Below are positions 63,157 to 64,000 of a stretch of 64,000 nucleotides of DNA, one piece after another. The DNA comes from Arthrobacter sp. AQ5-06. Lineage in GTDB: Bacteria; Actinomycetota; Actinomycetes; Actinomycetales; Micrococcaceae. The notes under the pieces were generated by a model. The model did not search any database. It had not been told where the DNA came from and was given only the letters and a program-made list of their open reading frames with translations. A program made the position numbers and the translations under genes. The stretch spans positions 62,001-126,000 of the forward strand of contig NZ_QMKP01000006.1 of NCBI RefSeq assembly GCF_003287955.1, in the 5' to 3' direction. Positions within the stretch are counted from its first letter, which is position 1, and every line of letters starts with the position of its first letter.

Positions 63157-64000
63157 ATGAAAACCTCACCCCGACTCAGTCTCAACAACGGCGTCCTGAT
63201 CGACCAGTTGGGATTCGGTCTCTATAAGGTTCCGGCGGCGGATGCATCAAGCCTCGTGGCCATGGCCCTGGGCACCGGGTACCGCCACTTCGACACAGCA
63301 GCCATGTACGGCAACGAAACCGGCGTGGCCAGGGGCCTCAGCTCTGCTGTCGATTCCGACGGCGGGAGCGGCGGTTCCGGGGAGTCCGCGCCCGGCCTGC
63401 GGCGGGAGGACGTTTTCATCACTACAAAAGTCTGGAACGATGACCAGGGGTACGACGCAACGCTGCGCGCCTTCGATACCTCAATGGTCAACCTCGGCCT
63501 GGACTATGTGGATATGTACCTGATCCATTGGCCATGTGCCCGGCGCGGGCTGTTCAGCCAAACGTACCGTGCCCTTGAAACGCTGTACCGTGAAGGGAAG
63601 GTCCGGGCCATCGGCGTCTGCAACTTCCTGCCGGCGCACCTGGAACGCCTACTCGAGACCGCGGAAGTGGTGCCGGCGGTGAACCAGGTTGAACTGCACC
63701 CGTGGCTCCAGCAGCCTGAGCTCAGGGAGAAGCACACCGCTCTGGGCATCCGGACGGAAGCCTGGAGCCCGCTGGGGCGCGGACACGTGCTGGCTGATCC
63801 CGTGGTCCTTGCCCTGGCGGCCGAACACGGCAGGACACCGGCCCAGGTCATCCTGCGGTGGCACGTCCAGCTGGGCAACATCGCCATCCCGAAGGCAAGC
63901 TCCGAGGCCCGTATCAGGGAAAACCTGGACATCTTCGGCTTCGAACTTTCAGACCGCGATATGGCAGCTGTGGCGGAACTTGACCGCGGGCAGCGCACCG
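63157..64000 (+). CDS. Aldo/keto reductase, partial (C-terminus off the right edge)
   Basis: NADPH-dependent oxidoreductase with a TIM barrel; 281 codons visible, near full length for the family (270-300 aa). Catalytic set: Asp and Tyr in HFDTAAMYGNE, Lys in ITTKVWNDD, His in LIHWPC. NADPH-binding segment AIPKASSEARIRENLDIFGF follows. An unusual Ser/Gly-rich insertion, DSDGGSGGSGESA (about residues 66-78), lies after the Tyr. Resembles 2,5-diketo-D-gluconate reductase-type members, but the substrate cannot be told. Confidence 0.92.
   Translation, partial: MKTSPRLSLNNGVLIDQLGFGLYKVPAADASSLVAMALGTGYRHFDTAAMYGNETGVARGLSSAVDSDGGSGGSGESAPGLRREDVFITTKVWNDDQGYDATLRAFDTSMVNLGLDYVDMYLIHWPCARRGLFSQTYRALETLYREGKVRAIGVCNFLPAHLERLLETAEVVPAVNQVELHPWLQQPELREKHTALGIRTEAWSPLGRGHVLADPVVLALAAEHGRTPAQVILRWHVQLGNIAIPKASSEARIRENLDIFGFELSDRDMAAVAELDRGQRT

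Overview
The window is high-GC DNA from an actinobacterium, most likely Micrococcaceae (Arthrobacter/Pseudarthrobacter type). The evidence is the gene order: recO-uppS, era-corC-ybeY-phoH, hrcA-dnaJ, hemW-lepA, rpsT-holA-comEC-comEA-degV-leuS. Several genes also look leaderless, with a TANNNT box 6-7 nt before the start codon, and GTG/TTG starts are frequent. No tRNA, rRNA or CRISPR array was seen.

Layout. 1-26.4 kb is conserved chromosome: an M20 peptidase (cut by the left edge), a DUF3043 protein, pyrD, a hydrolase, uppS, recO, leuA with a leucine leader peptide, an M13 peptidase, an LCP enzyme, era, corC, ybeY, phoH, a GerMN lipoprotein, rsmE, dnaJ and hrcA (with a CIRCE operator), DUF3097, DUF4870, hemW, lepA, a solitary MazF/PemK-like protein, rpsT and holA.

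26.4-41.1 kb is an accessory island between holA and comEC, which are neighbours in relatives. It starts with a 450-bp comEC fragment and a degenerate 1-kb stretch. Then comes a compact type VII (ESX-like) secretion locus. A leftward operon encodes two ESAT-6/WXG100-size proteins, a DUF6507-like protein, a 740-aa protein with a C-terminal TNT (NAD+ glycohydrolase) toxin domain, and a small putative immunity protein. A divergent rightward operon encodes a one-TM protein, EccD, a MinD-like protein without Walker lysines, EccC and two unknown proteins. A convergent canonical MinD-like ATPase closes the locus. No EccB, EccE, EccA or mycosin is visible. This is the best candidate for an under-described system.

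41.1-47.9 kb returns to core genes: comEC, whose C-terminus is abnormal and overlaps a nuclease-like remnant, then comEA, degV and leuS. leuS is preceded by an 8-codon leader with three Leu codons and an intrinsic terminator, which looks like an attenuator.

48-64 kb is more variable. It holds a decayed PEP-synthase/rifampin-phosphotransferase-like pseudogene and an operon of two divergent CusA/CzcA-type RND permeases flanking a short adaptor-like lipoprotein, followed by a secreted protein. Then come the glycerol operon glpD-glpF-glpK, a divergent SorC-family regulator and an aldo/keto reductase cut by the right edge.
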